A stretch of 64,000 bases of DNA from Streptomyces spiralis. Its GTDB lineage: Bacteria > Actinomycetota > Actinomycetes > Streptomycetales > Streptomycetaceae. Below, piece by piece: positions 50,559 through 60,979 of the stretch. Within the stretch, counting starts at the first letter, position 1. Every line of letters starts with the position of its first letter. Made by a program: the position numbers and the translations under genes. The notes beneath the pieces are model-generated. The model saw only the letters and a list, made by a program, of their open reading frames with translations. It ran no database searches and was not told the DNA's origin. The stretch spans positions 1-64,000 of the forward strand of contig NZ_BNBC01000031.1 in NCBI RefSeq assembly GCF_014654675.1, in the 5' to 3' direction.

Positions 50559-50582
50559 ACCGAGCGCCATGCGATGACACCA

Positions 50583-50630
50583 CTCAGCCGCGGCCGGTAC
50601 CGGAGTAATCCGGTACCGGCCGCGGCTGAG
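50583..50630 (+). terminator. Strong hairpin at the end of the atp operon
   Basis: A 21-base arm (50583-50603, CTCAGCCGCGG... ACCGG) pairs perfectly with 50610-50630 across a 6-base loop. It lies 24 bases after atpC. No T-run follows, which is common for Streptomyces hairpin terminators. Confidence 0.75.
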
Positions 50631-50686
50631 GCGGATGTGGGTGTTTTTTCCGTTCCATTACCTAGGAGACGAGGAGGTCGGTATCG

Positions 50687-51133
50687 ATGGTCCTCGCTCT
50701 GAGCGTGTGCGGGGTCGTGGTCGCGCTCGTGGTGGTGGGACTGTTCGTCTTCGGGCTGCGACGCAGGCTCATCCAGCGCTCCGGCGGCACCTTCGACTGC
50801 AGTCTGCGCTGGGACGTGGCGGAGAAGCCGGACACCAGCGGCAAGGGCTGGAGCTACGGCGTCGCCCGCTACAACGGCGACCGCGTGGAGTGGTTCCGGG
50901 TCTTCTCCTACGCCCCCCGCCCGCGCCGCACGCTGGAGCGCGCGTCGATCGAGGTGGCCGGCCGCCGGCTGCCCGAGGGCGAGGAGGAACTCGCCCTGCT
51001 GTCCGACGCGGTGATCCTCGTCTGTCTGCACCGGGGCACGCGGCTGGAACTGGCCATGAGCGAGGACGCCCTGACCGGATTCCTGGCCTGGCTGGAGGCG
51101 GCCCCGCCCGGACAGAGGGTGAACGTCGCGTAG
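50687..51133 (+). CDS. DUF2550 family membrane protein, 148 aa
   Basis: An N-terminal membrane helix (LSVCGVVVALVVVGLFVFGLRR) is followed by a PH-like beta-rich domain with a conserved GTFDCSLRWDVAEKPDTSGKGWSYGVARYNGD near residue 33. This fits DUF2550, a conserved actinobacterial family that commonly follows the ATP synthase operon. Function unknown. GAGGAGG precedes the ATG. Confidence 0.8.
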   Translation: MVLALSVCGVVVALVVVGLFVFGLRRRLIQRSGGTFDCSLRWDVAEKPDTSGKGWSYGVARYNGDRVEWFRVFSYAPRPRRTLERASIEVAGRRLPEGEEELALLSDAVILVCLHRGTRLELAMSEDALTGFLAWLEAAPPGQRVNVA

Positions 51134-51153
51134 GTCACCGGCACTCATGACGA

Positions 51154-51182
51154 AGCTCCCCCGGACCAGGTCCGGGGGAGCT
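51154..51182. terminator. Bidirectional terminator between DUF2550 gene and chitinase
   Basis: AGCTCCCCCGGACC pairs with GGTCCGGGGGAGCT (14 bp with only one unpaired base). It lies between two convergent genes and can end both. Confidence 0.75.
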
Positions 51183-51207
51183 CCGTGTTTCCGTGGGCCT
51201 TGTCTGC

Positions 51208-53037
<1,830 letters not shown>

Positions 53038-53114
53038 GCTGCGCCTCCCTTGTCGGGGGGTTATTGTCAGGGGCATGACTGAGCCATCACGCCCGCAGTG
53101 CTGCGAGCGTAGAA

Positions 53115-53147
53115 AGGTCTGGACCATAGGTCAATAGGTCTGGACCA
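53115..53147 (-). promoter_or_regulatory. Chitinase promoter: two DasR-type repeats
   Basis: AGGTCTGGACCA occurs twice (53115-53126 and 53136-53147), 21 bases apart. Read toward the gene it is TGGTCCAGACCT, the known direct repeat of Streptomyces chitinase promoters and close to the dre operator (TGGTCTAGACCA) of DasR, the GlcNAc-responsive regulator. It lies 78 bases before the chitinase ATG. Confidence 0.75.
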
Positions 53148-53149
53148 CT

Positions 53150-53397
53150 GAGCAGGGAGTGGCCCCTGGATCCCAACTCCTGTGCCAGCACCGCGGCTTG
53201 AACCCGGCTGCACAGCTCCAGCTTGCCCAGCAGGCGGCTGGCGTGCGTCTTTTCACCGTCGCCTCCGCCATGTCCAGCCGGACGGCGATCTCCGCGTTGG
53301 ACAGACCCTCACCGAGGCAGGAGAGCACCTCGCGTTCCCGGCGGGTGCGGCTGTCCAGCGCCGGTGGGACGGCCCTAGGTGGTGTCTCGTCGGTCAT
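53150..53397 (-). pseudogene. Degraded LuxR-type regulator (probably chiR)
   Basis: The C-terminal HTH of a NarL/LuxR response regulator is recognisable (RTRREREVLSCLGEGLSNAEIAVRLDMAEATVK). After VK the frame is broken near 53250; the sequence continues in another frame as THASRLLGKLELCSRVQAAVLAQELG, the expected end of the fold. No receiver domain precedes it. In S. coelicolor chiC is next to chiR-chiS, and this fragment lies at that place, in the same direction. The rest of chiR and chiS appear to be lost. Confidence 0.7.
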
Positions 53398-53617
53398 GCC
53401 GGGCTCGCGGCGCCTGGTGCCGCACCTCGCGGCGTTGTCGTCGGTCGCCGATGCTCCGCATCGACTCCCTCCTCCGCCTTGCGATGTTCCCCCACTGCCT
53501 GAACGGCGTGGGAGGTGCCCTCACCACCAGCCACCGCTCCCTGATCCGGCCTGATCGACGAGACACCCCCTGGGCTCCGGAACCGACGTTCGGCGGCGAC
53601 GGCCTGGGTGCGGCGCG

Positions 53618-53830
53618 CTGCGCATCCTCCACGCGCTCAGCCGTCTCTGCGACGATCCGTACCGCGAGGATGTCGACGTCAAGAAGCTGTCGGGGCACAA
53701 GGACCTGTACCGGCTTCGCGTCGGCGTGTACCGCATCGCTTACATGATCGACGATGGCAAGCTCGTCATCCTGGTGGTCGAAGTGGGGCATCGCCGGGAG
53801 ATCTACCGTCGGCTCCGATGCACGGCCTGA
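53618..53830 (+). pseudogene. Truncated RelE/ParE-type toxin, C-terminal 70 aa
   Basis: The frame reads LRILHALSRLCDDPYRED, KKLSGHKDLYRLRVGVYRIAYMIDD and VEVGHRREIYR, the second half of a RelE toxin with its conserved arginine and tyrosine in GVYRIAYMI. The N-terminal 20-25 residues are absent and no antitoxin gene is adjacent. It is therefore a remnant, present where chiS would be expected. Confidence 0.65.
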
Positions 53831-53924
53831 TCGCGCTGACCCACTGCTCTTCTCCAAGAAAGCCCCCGCCGGGGCCGCGCGCTCCGAGGACGGTCGTACG
53901 CTGACCGGGCGATGAGGAGGGCGG

Positions 53925-54620
53925 ATGTCGGATGCCGGGCGGGCCGGGGACGTGCTGGTCGTCGACGACGACGCGGCGATACGTCGCTCACTGGAGCGCG
54001 GACTGCGGCTGAGCGGGTTCGCGGTGCGCAGCGCGGGCGGCGGGGCGGAGGCGCTGGAGGCCATCGGGCAGGCGCCGCCGGACGTGCTGGTCCTGGATGT
54101 GTCGATGCCCGGGATGAGCGGCATAGAGGTGTGCACCCGGCTGCGCGCGGCCGGCCAGGACGTGCCCGTGCTGATGCTCTCCGCGCTGGACGAGACCGCC
54201 GACCGCATCGCCGGGCTCCAGGCGGGCGGTGACGACTACCTGGTCAAGCCGTTCGCGCTGCAGGAACTGGTGCTGCGGCTGCGCGCGCTGCTGCGCCGCC
54301 GGCCGCCCACCGGCCGTGAGGTGCTGTGCGTGGCGGGCCTGGTGATCGACCCGGCGGCGCGCACCGCCGAGCGCGACGGGCGGGCCCTGGAGCTGACCCG
54401 GCGTGAGTTCGAGCTGCTGGAGGTGCTCGCCCGCAACGCCGGGCTGGTCCTCACCCGCGACCAGCTCCTGGAGCGGGTGTGGGGCTACGACTTCGACGTG
54501 CGCACCGACACGGTCGACACCTTCGTCAGCTACCTGCGGCGCAAGCTGGAGGCGGACGGGCGGCCCCGGCTGGTCCACACCGTGCGCGGGGTCGGCTTCG
54601 TCCTGCGGGACGCGCCGTGA
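53925..54620 (+). CDS. OmpR-family response regulator, 231 aa
   Basis: Receiver domain (residues 10-122) with DDD near the start, phospho-acceptor in DVLVLDVSMPGMSG and KPFALQELVLR, followed by an OmpR winged HTH (ELTRREFELLEVLARNAGLVLTRDQLLERVWGY, near residue 150). It should act on promoters after phosphorylation by the sensor encoded next. Its stop overlaps the next gene (GTGA), so both are translated together. The kind of signal is unknown. Confidence 0.9.
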   Translation: MSDAGRAGDVLVVDDDAAIRRSLERGLRLSGFAVRSAGGGAEALEAIGQAPPDVLVLDVSMPGMSGIEVCTRLRAAGQDVPVLMLSALDETADRIAGLQAGGDDYLVKPFALQELVLRLRALLRRRPPTGREVLCVAGLVIDPAARTAERDGRALELTRREFELLEVLARNAGLVLTRDQLLERVWGYDFDVRTDTVDTFVSYLRRKLEADGRPRLVHTVRGVGFVLRDAP

Positions 54621-56122
54621 GGCTCTCCACCCGTATCGGGCTCGCCGTCGGCTGCACCGTCCCGCTGCTGGTGGCGGCCTCCGGCTGGCTGCTGCTGCAC
54701 CTGGTCGCCCGCGACCTGCACCGCGTGGAGGACGACCACCTGCGCCGCCGGGCCGCCGCCATCGCCCCGGACGCCCGCGCCCTGCTGCGCGCCACCCGCA
54801 ACGGCCGTCCGAAGGCCGCCGACACCAGGGAACGGCAGCTGTTCAGCTCCGCCCTCGACGTCGGCGTACGCGTCCTCGCCCCGGACGCCACCTTCAGCGG
54901 CGGACCCCAGCCCGACCCCTCGGTGAGCCTGCCCGGCCAGACCTCCGGGCCGGTCACGGTCCGCGCCGGCGGGCGGAGCTGGCGCGCCCTGTCACGTCCG
55001 CTGAAGGGCTCCTCCGTTTCCGGCACCCTGTGGGTGTTCTCGCCGGACACCGCCGACCGGGCCCAACTGGGGGCCGTACGCCGCCGTGTCGTTCTGACGG
55101 CGCTGCTCGCCGCGCCGCTGTCCGGGCTGCTCGCCTGGGGTCTGGCCGGCAGCGCGAGCGCGCCCCTGCGCCGCCTCACCCGCCGTACGGCCGGACTCGA
55201 CCCGCGCACCTCAGCCGCCCGGCTCGACCACCGGCCGACCGGTGTCACGGAGGTCGACGAGCTCGCGGCCACCGTGCGCACCGTCCTCGCCCGCTACGAC
55301 GAGCAGGCCGCGCGCACCGCCGAGGCCCTGGACACGGCCCGTTCCTTCTCCGCCGCCGCCGCCCACGAACTGCGCACCCCGCTGATGAGCATGGGCACCA
55401 ACCTCGACATCCTCGCCGGCCACCCCGACCTGCCCGAACCGGACCGCACCGAGGTCCTCACCGACCTCGGGCGCGAGCACGCCCGGCTGCTCGGCCTGCT
55501 GGTGATGCTGCGCGAGCTGGGACGCGGGGACCTGGTGGAGGCGGAGGCGCTGGGCACGGTGGACGTCTCCGAGGCCGCCGACGCCGCCGTGGCCGAGGCA
55601 CGGCGCCGCGCCCCGGACGCCCTGATCACCCTGGACGCACCGCCCGGCCTTGCCGTGCACGGCTGGGAGCCGGGGCTGCGGCTGCTGCTGGACAACCTGC
55701 TGGGCAACGCCCTGGCCCACGGCCGGGACGCGCACGGCCGGCTCCGGGTGGCGGTCGGGGTGCGCGGCACCGACCACCAGGTGGTGATCACGGTGGACGA
55801 CCAGGGGCCCGGCGTACCGCCCGAGGCCCGGGAACGGATCTTCGAGCGGTTCCAGCGGGGACCGGACAGCGCCGGCTCCGGCCTCGGGCTCACCCTCGTC
55901 GCCCAGCAGACGGCGCTGCACCGGGGGAGCGTCACCGTCACGGACGCGCCCGGCGGCACGGGGGCGCGCTTCGAGGTCCGGCTGCCGTCGGGCACGGACT
56001 CGGGCGGCGGCTCGGGCGGCGGCGAGCTGCCCGGTCGGCGGGACTGGCTGATCGGTACGGCGGGAGCAGCCGGCACAGCCGGGACGAAGCGGTCACAGAG
56101 TTTCCCCAAAGACCGTCCCTAG
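54617..56122 (+). CDS. Sensor histidine kinase, 501 aa
   Basis: Two membrane helices: IGLAVGCTVPLLVAASGWLLLHLV (about 6-29) and VLTALLAAPLSGLLAWGLAGS (about 158-178), enclosing an extracytoplasmic sensor domain of about 125 residues. A HAMP-like linker follows, then HisKA with FSAAAAHELRTPLMSM (His near 256), and HATPase with N box LLLDNLLGNALAHG, DDQGPGVPP and SGLGLTLVAQQ. The GTG overlaps the regulator's stop codon. The C-terminal Gly/Ser-rich tail is unusual. Partner of the OmpR-type regulator. Confidence 0.88.
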   Translation: MRLSTRIGLAVGCTVPLLVAASGWLLLHLVARDLHRVEDDHLRRRAAAIAPDARALLRATRNGRPKAADTRERQLFSSALDVGVRVLAPDATFSGGPQPDPSVSLPGQTSGPVTVRAGGRSWRALSRPLKGSSVSGTLWVFSPDTADRAQLGAVRRRVVLTALLAAPLSGLLAWGLAGSASAPLRRLTRRTAGLDPRTSAARLDHRPTGVTEVDELAATVRTVLARYDEQAARTAEALDTARSFSAAAAHELRTPLMSMGTNLDILAGHPDLPEPDRTEVLTDLGREHARLLGLLVMLRELGRGDLVEAEALGTVDVSEAADAAVAEARRRAPDALITLDAPPGLAVHGWEPGLRLLLDNLLGNALAHGRDAHGRLRVAVGVRGTDHQVVITVDDQGPGVPPEARERIFERFQRGPDSAGSGLGLTLVAQQTALHRGSVTVTDAPGGTGARFEVRLPSGTDSGGGSGGGELPGRRDWLIGTAGAAGTAGTKRSQSFPKDRP

Positions 56123-56202
56123 CCTGCGTCGCACCGGACGGACGACGGACGACGTCCCGTCCGGACACGCACGAAAACGCATGCGAACGGACGGAGAGGC
56201 AG

Positions 56203-56616
56203 ATGGACGCACGACGACGGACGCGCACGCTGCTCACGGGACTCGCCGTGACGGCGGTCCTCGCGGGCACCACGAGTGCGGCGGCGGCCGAGAGCGCCCC
56301 CGCGCCCGGGCCCACCGGTGACGGCGCGCACGCCCTGTGCAAGCGGGTGCCGAAGCTCGACCGGCGGATCGACCGGTCCCTGAAGCGGCTGGACGCGGGA
56401 GCCGGCACCCGAGGCTCGGTCGCCCGGCTGCAGAAGCGCGTCGACAACGCCAAGAAGGCGGGCCACACCGAGATCGCCACCTTCCTCCAGGACCGGCTGA
56501 ACCAGCGCACGTCGCTGCGCACCGACCTGGAGCAGCGCAAGAAGGACCTGGCCGCGGTGAAGACCTGGTGCCAGGCCAACGACAACGGCAAGAGCACGAA
56601 CAAGAAGGGGAGCTGA
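56203..56616 (+). CDS. Secreted helical protein, 137 aa
   Basis: A signal peptide (residues 1-30, LLTGLAVTAVLAGTTSAAAA) is followed by a charged helical domain of about 100 residues with two cysteines (LCKRVPKL, TWCQAND) that may form a disulfide. RLQKRVDNAKKAGHTEIATFLQDRLNQR suggests a helical hairpin or coiled coil. GGAGAG precedes the ATG. It lies 80 bases after the histidine kinase and overlaps the next gene. Function unknown; perhaps it takes part in sensing or is a target of the system. Confidence 0.65.
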   Translation: MDARRRTRTLLTGLAVTAVLAGTTSAAAAESAPAPGPTGDGAHALCKRVPKLDRRIDRSLKRLDAGAGTRGSVARLQKRVDNAKKAGHTEIATFLQDRLNQRTSLRTDLEQRKKDLAAVKTWCQANDNGKSTNKKGS

Positions 56617-56858
56617 TGCGCGCCCGGCGGACTGCCGTCGCGGCGGCGGCCCTGCTGGTGGGGCTCACCGCAGGGTGCGCCGGCCACGCGGGTACGGCCC
56701 CGAAGGGGGCGCCGTCCGCCACGCCCTCGGCGTCTTCGTCCGGATCCGCCCCGGCCGGAGCACCCTCCGGCTACGCGGACATGGAGAAGAAGGTGGACGC
56801 CGCCGAGTCCGCGGCTGCCGCCGCCGACCGGGACGCGGCGAGCGACGACGACCGCTGA
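56616..56858 (+). CDS. Small lipoprotein, 80 aa
   Basis: The signal peptide ends in the lipobox LTAGC (Cys near residue 21), so the protein should be lipid-anchored on the outer side of the membrane. The mature part is Ala/Ser/Gly-rich with a charged helix (DMEKKVDAAESAAAAADRDAA), ending in DDDR. It starts inside the stop of the previous gene (TGATG), so translational coupling is likely. It forms a four-gene unit with the two-component system. Confidence 0.7.
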   Translation: MRARRTAVAAAALLVGLTAGCAGHAGTAPKGAPSATPSASSSGSAPAGAPSGYADMEKKVDAAESAAAAADRDAASDDDR

Positions 56859-56913
56859 GGCGGGGCGGCCGGGCGGACGGCGCTGCTTCGAAGCGCACCC
56901 ATATGGGGTGTCT

Positions 56914-57486
56914 CTAGCGCTCCCCGCCCGGCACCCACAGCACGTCGCCGGTCTCCTTGTTCGCCGTCCGGGCCAGGATGAACAGCAGGTCGGACAGGCG
57001 GTTGAGGTAGGTGGCGGTCAGCGGGTTCATCACCTCGCCGTGCACCTCCAGCGCCGCCCACGTCGAGCGCTCGGCCCGCCGTACGACCGTGCACGCCTGG
57101 TGCAGCAGCGCCGCGCCGGGCGTACCCCCGGGGAGGATGAAGGAGCGCAGCTTCTCCAGCTCGGCGTTGAACCGGTCGCAGTCCGCCTCGAGCCGGTCGA
57201 CGTAGAACTGCTCGACCCTGAGCGGCGGGAACTCGGGGTTCTCCACCACCGGCGTGGCCAGGTCCGCCCCCACGTCGAACAGATCGTTCTGCACGCGGAC
57301 CAGGACCTTCACGATCTCCTCGTCGAGCCCGCCCAGCGCGATCGCCGTGCCGATCACCGCGTTCGCCTCGTTGGCGTCGGCGTACGCGGCGATGCGCAGA
57401 TCGGTCTTGGCGACCCGGCTCATGTCGCCGAGGGCGGTGGTGCCCTGGTCGCCGGTCCTGGTGTAGATGCGCGTCAGATTGACCAT
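56914..57486 (-). CDS. Cob(I)alamin adenosyltransferase (PduO type), 190 aa
   Basis: Transfers adenosyl from ATP to Co(I) of corrinoids. Motifs of the PduO family: TRTGDQGTTALGD near residue 9 (ATP-binding), AYADANEANAVIG near 35 and VVRRAERS near 137. Length fits. The start is ATG at 57486. It stands 13 bases downstream of the ABC permease gene on the same strand and might be read through from it. Confidence 0.92.
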   Translation of the reverse strand: MVNLTRIYTRTGDQGTTALGDMSRVAKTDLRIAAYADANEANAVIGTAIALGGLDEEIVKVLVRVQNDLFDVGADLATPVVENPEFPPLRVEQFYVDRLEADCDRFNAELEKLRSFILPGGTPGAALLHQACTVVRRAERSTWAALEVHGEVMNPLTATYLNRLSDLLFILARTANKETGDVLWVPGGER

Positions 57487-57499
57487 GTGACCAGCCTAG

Positions 57500-58249
57500 T
57501 TACGCGCCGGCCGTACGGAACACACGTGTGCCCACTGTCACGGACAGTGCCGCGAGCCCGACGGCCACCAGCACGCCGTACAGCATGTGTGCGCTCGTGT
57601 AGGAGCCGACGTAGGCGTCCCGCACCGCGTCCACCAGATAGCGGAACGGGGTGAGGTGGGAGAGCACGTCCAGCCAGGCCGGCCCGAGGGTCATCGGCAG
57701 CATCAGGCCCGACAGGAGCATGGACGGCATGGTCAGCGCGTTGATCACCGGCCCGAACTCCTGCGGGGTGCGCACGTTCATCGCCAGCGCGTACGACAGT
57801 GAGGCGAGCGAGATCGTCAGCAGTGCGACGAACGCGAAGCCGATGAGAACACCCGGCAGCGGGGCCCGTAGCCCCATGGCCACGGCCGCGAGCACCAGCA
57901 GCACCGCCTGGAAGACGAAGACCGTGGCGTCCCGGAGCACGCGACCCAGCAGCAGCGCGAGCCGGCTCACGGGGGTGACCCGCATGCGCTCCACCACGCC
58001 CTGGCCCTTCTCGACGATGACGGTGAAGCCGGCGAAGGACGCACCGAACAGGCCGAGTTGGAGCAGCAGTCCGGGGACGAGCACCTGCCACGAGCTGCCC
58101 TGCCGGCCCAGGGGCAGACGGGTGAGCAGCGGGCCGAAGAAGAGCAGGTACAGCAGCGGCATCAGTACCCCGAAGAGCAGCGCGAAGCGGGAGCGCAGGG
58201 ACTGGCGCAGATAGCGGCCGTAGATGAGGGCCGTGTCGTGGAGAAGCAT
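57500..58249 (-). CDS. ABC-2 type exporter permease, 249 aa
   Basis: Six hydrophobic segments, including FALLFGVLMPLLYLLFFGPLL, VLVPGLLLQLGLFGASFAGFTVI, AVLLVLAAVAMGL and MLYGVLVAVGLAALSVTV, fit the ABC-2 fold. The LSHLTPFRYLVDAVRDAYVGSYT motif is characteristic of daunorubicin/DrrB-like permeases. It begins 32 bases after the ATPase gene on the same strand. Together they should export a hydrophobic compound, possibly a drug. Confidence 0.88.
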   Translation of the reverse strand: MLLHDTALIYGRYLRQSLRSRFALLFGVLMPLLYLLFFGPLLTRLPLGRQGSSWQVLVPGLLLQLGLFGASFAGFTVIVEKGQGVVERMRVTPVSRLALLLGRVLRDATVFVFQAVLLVLAAVAMGLRAPLPGVLIGFAFVALLTISLASLSYALAMNVRTPQEFGPVINALTMPSMLLSGLMLPMTLGPAWLDVLSHLTPFRYLVDAVRDAYVGSYTSAHMLYGVLVAVGLAALSVTVGTRVFRTAGA

Positions 58250-58281
58250 CCGGTTTCCAGGTTTCCAGTCGTCCTTGAGTC

Positions 58282-59067
58282 CTATACGGCCACGGGCGTG
58301 GCGTGGGCGGTGGCGGGGCCACGGCCGGTGATCGCGAGGAAGGTGTCCTGGAGCGAGGCGTCGATCGAGCCTCCGTACTCCAGCTTCAGCGCGCTCGGCG
58401 TGCCCTCCGCCGCCACCACGCCCCGGTCGACGACGACCAGCCGGTCGGAGAGCGCGTCGGCCTCGTCGAGGTAGTGGGTGGTGAGGAAGACGGTCGTGCC
58501 GTGCTCGTCGCGCAGCCGGCGGACGAGGTTCCACAGGTCGGCCCGGCTGCCGGGGTCCAGGCCCGTCGTCGGCTCGTCGAGGAACAGCACGCGCGGGCGG
58601 TGGGTGAGCGCCATCGCGACGTCCAGGCGGCGGCGCTGGCCGCCGGAGAGCGTGGCGGTCCTGCGGTCGAGCAGCTCCACCAGGTCCAGCTCCCGCGCCA
58701 ACTCCTCGGCGCGATCGACTGCCTGCGACTTCGTCAGCCGGTACATCCGCCCCTGGGTGACCAGTTCCTCCCGCACGGTGATCTGCCCGTCGATCCCGCC
58801 GGACTGTGCGACGTACCCGCAGGCCCGCCGCACCCCGACCGGGTCCGTGGCCAGGTCGCGGCCCGCGACGGTGGCCGTGCCGCCGGTCGGGGCCAGCAGG
58901 GTGGTGAGCATCCGCAGGGTGGTCGTCTTGCCTGCGCCGTTGGGGCCGAGGAGGCCGAGGATCTCGCCCTCGCGGACGGTGAGGTCGATGCCGCGCACGG
59001 CCTGGACCGGGCCGCGCTTGGTCTGGAAGGTGCGGGCCAGTCCGGCCGCGGTGATGACTGCTGCCAT
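58282..59067 (-). CDS. ABC exporter ATPase (DrrA type), 261 aa
   Basis: ATPase subunit with Walker A GPNGAGKTTT near residue 42, Q-loop YVAQSGGID, signature LSGGQRRRLDVAMAL near 140, Walker B VLFLDEPTTGLD near 162 and switch His in LTTHYLDEAD near 195. This is the DrrA-like family of drug exporters. The ATG at 59067 is 90 bases from the divergent TetR gene, with which it shares a promoter region. Confidence 0.93.
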   Translation of the reverse strand: MAAVITAAGLARTFQTKRGPVQAVRGIDLTVREGEILGLLGPNGAGKTTTLRMLTTLLAPTGGTATVAGRDLATDPVGVRRACGYVAQSGGIDGQITVREELVTQGRMYRLTKSQAVDRAEELARELDLVELLDRRTATLSGGQRRRLDVAMALTHRPRVLFLDEPTTGLDPGSRADLWNLVRRLRDEHGTTVFLTTHYLDEADALSDRLVVVDRGVVAAEGTPSALKLEYGGSIDASLQDTFLAITGRGPATAHATPVAV

Positions 59068-59091
59068 GCGGCCAGAAAAACAGAGTCGCTG

Positions 59092-59117
59092 AAATTTTGC
59101 AACGTCACCAAATTTTG
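59092..59117. promoter_or_regulatory. Probable TetR operator
   Basis: AAATTTTG occurs twice in direct orientation (59092-59099 and 59110-59117) in the 90-base divergent region, an AT-rich patch in a GC-rich genome. It probably binds the TetR protein encoded next to it and controls both genes. Confidence 0.5.
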
Positions 59118-59157
59118 ATTGACCCCAGCGAATCGCGTGCCGCCCTACGATGACGTC

Positions 59158-59799
59158 ATGGCAGAGGGGCTCAGGGAGCGGAAGAAACGCGAGACCAGGC
59201 AGCGCATCTCGGACATCGCCACCGGGCTGTTCGTGGAGCGCGGTTTCGCGGCGGTGACGATGGCGGACGTGGCAGAGGCCGCCGACGTCTCCGTCAACAC
59301 CGTCTACAACTACTTCCCGGCCAAGGAGGACCTCTTCTTCGACCGCTCCGCCGGCGTCGTCGACCGGCTGGCCCGCTGGGTGCGCGGCCGGGACGCGGGG
59401 GAGTCGGCCGCCCGGGCCGTACTGCGCGAACTGCGCGAGGAGGTCGAGGCCGTCTCGCCCCGGGTCGGCCTGATGGAGGGCTACGACCGCTTCATGCGCG
59501 TCATCCACGAGGCGCCGCCGCTGCGCTCCCGGCTGTGGAGCCTGCAGCAGGAGATCCACGACAACCTGGAGTCCGCCCTGCGCGAGGAGACGGGCGCGGC
59601 CGCGGCCGACCCGCTGCCCGGCCTGATGGCCGGGCAGATCTGCTGGATCCACCAGACGGTGTTCGTCGCCATCGGACGCCAGATGCTCGCGGGCCGCAAA
59701 CCGGCCGAAGTGTCCCGAGAGGTACTGGTGCTCCTCGACGACATCGAGGACCTGTTGAGCGAAAAGGTGCTCAACTACGCCGTCCGAGGCGATCGGTGA
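59158..59799 (+). CDS. TetR-family repressor of the ABC exporter, 213 aa
   Basis: N-terminal HTH (RISDIATGLFVERGFAAVTMADVAEAADVSVNTVYNYFPAKEDLF, residues about 15-58) is typical of TetR, followed by an all-helical ligand domain. The ATG at 59158 is used although the frame opens earlier at 59119. Divergent from the exporter operon, it should repress it until a substrate binds. The ligand is unknown. Confidence 0.88.
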   Translation: MAEGLRERKKRETRQRISDIATGLFVERGFAAVTMADVAEAADVSVNTVYNYFPAKEDLFFDRSAGVVDRLARWVRGRDAGESAARAVLRELREEVEAVSPRVGLMEGYDRFMRVIHEAPPLRSRLWSLQQEIHDNLESALREETGAAAADPLPGLMAGQICWIHQTVFVAIGRQMLAGRKPAEVSREVLVLLDDIEDLLSEKVLNYAVRGDR

Positions 59800-59961
59800 C
59801 CCCTGCCGGTGTGATGTCCGTCATCTGAGACGTGACGCGCATTACTTACTGGTCACACAGCCCCGAACGGGCGCTAGTGTCCGCCCCAGGAGCCATACGT
59901 AAACAGCGTGTAAGCGCTCGCGCGGCCGTCGTCCGCGCAGTCGTCCGAAGGGGAGTCGTAA

Positions 59962-60810
59962 GTGGCACGGAAGCTCGCCGTCATCGGGGCCGGCCTCATG
60001 GGATCCGGCATCGCCCAGGTCTCCGCTCAGGCGGGCTGGGAGGTCGTGATGCGTGACGTCACGGACGAGGCGCTCCGGCGTGGCACCGACGGCATCAAGG
60101 CCTCGTACGACAAGTTCGTCTCCAAGGGCAAGCTGGAGGCCGCCGACGCCGAGGCCGCCCTCGCCCGCATCACCACGACCACCGACCTGGACGCGGCGGC
60201 CGACGCCGACATCGTCGTCGAGGCGGTCTTCGAGAAGCTCGACGTCAAGCACGAGATCTTCCGCACGCTGGACAAGCTGGTCCGCGAGGACGCGGTGCTC
60301 GCCTCCAACACCTCCGCCATCCCGATCACCAAGATCGCGGCCGTGACGGAGCGCCCGGAGCGGGTCGTCGGCGTGCACTTCTTCTCGCCGGTGCCGATGA
60401 TGCAGCTCGTCGAGCTCGTCCGCGGCTACAAGACCAGCGACGAAACCCTCGCCACGGCACGGGAGTTCGCCGAGTCCGTCGGCAAGACCTGCATCGTCGT
60501 CAACCGCGACGTGGCCGGCTTCGTCACCACCCGGCTCATCTCCGCCCTCGTCGTCGAGGCGGCCAAGCTGTACGAGTCGGGCGTGGCCACCGCCGAGGAC
60601 ATCGACCTCGCCTGCAAGCTGGGCTTCGGCCACGCCATGGGACCGCTCGCCACCGCGGACCTCACCGGCGTCGACATCCTGCTGCACGCCACCAGCAACA
60701 TCTACACCGAGACCCAGGACGAGAAGTTCGCCCCGCCGGAGCTGATGCGCCGGATGGTGGACGCCGGTGACATCGGCCGCAAGAGCGGGCAGGGCTTCTA
60801 CAAGCACTAG
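59962..60810 (+). CDS. 3-hydroxybutyryl-CoA dehydrogenase, 282 aa
   Basis: NAD(P)-dependent enzyme for acetoacetyl-CoA/3-hydroxybutyryl-CoA. Rossmann motif GAGLMGSGIAQ near residue 9, catalytic region NTSAIPITKI near 115 and HFFSPVPMMQLVE near 137, and the C-terminal DLACKLGFGHAMGPLATADLTGVD near 215 fit the family. Start GTG at 59962 with AAGGGG upstream. It can serve fatty-acid, butyrate or polyketide-precursor metabolism. Confidence 0.92.
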   Translation: MARKLAVIGAGLMGSGIAQVSAQAGWEVVMRDVTDEALRRGTDGIKASYDKFVSKGKLEAADAEAALARITTTTDLDAAADADIVVEAVFEKLDVKHEIFRTLDKLVREDAVLASNTSAIPITKIAAVTERPERVVGVHFFSPVPMMQLVELVRGYKTSDETLATAREFAESVGKTCIVVNRDVAGFVTTRLISALVVEAAKLYESGVATAEDIDLACKLGFGHAMGPLATADLTGVDILLHATSNIYTETQDEKFAPPELMRRMVDAGDIGRKSGQGFYKH

Positions 60811-60979
60811 AACGAGCACCGACCCGGTCCGGGCCGTACAACGGCCGTCTGCCTCACCCGTGAGGGTGAATTCGGTATCGATTCGCCAACAACCAGCAAC
60901 CGGACCGTCACAGAAGCAGTCAGACGTTGCACAGCCAACCGTCACACGGAGCACGCCACCGCATTCACGGGGAGCGCAT

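Noticed and set aside
53400..53617. Insertion-sequence end near GGGAGGTGCC
   Set aside because: Short resemblance only; no partner inverted repeat or transposase fragment was found on the other side.
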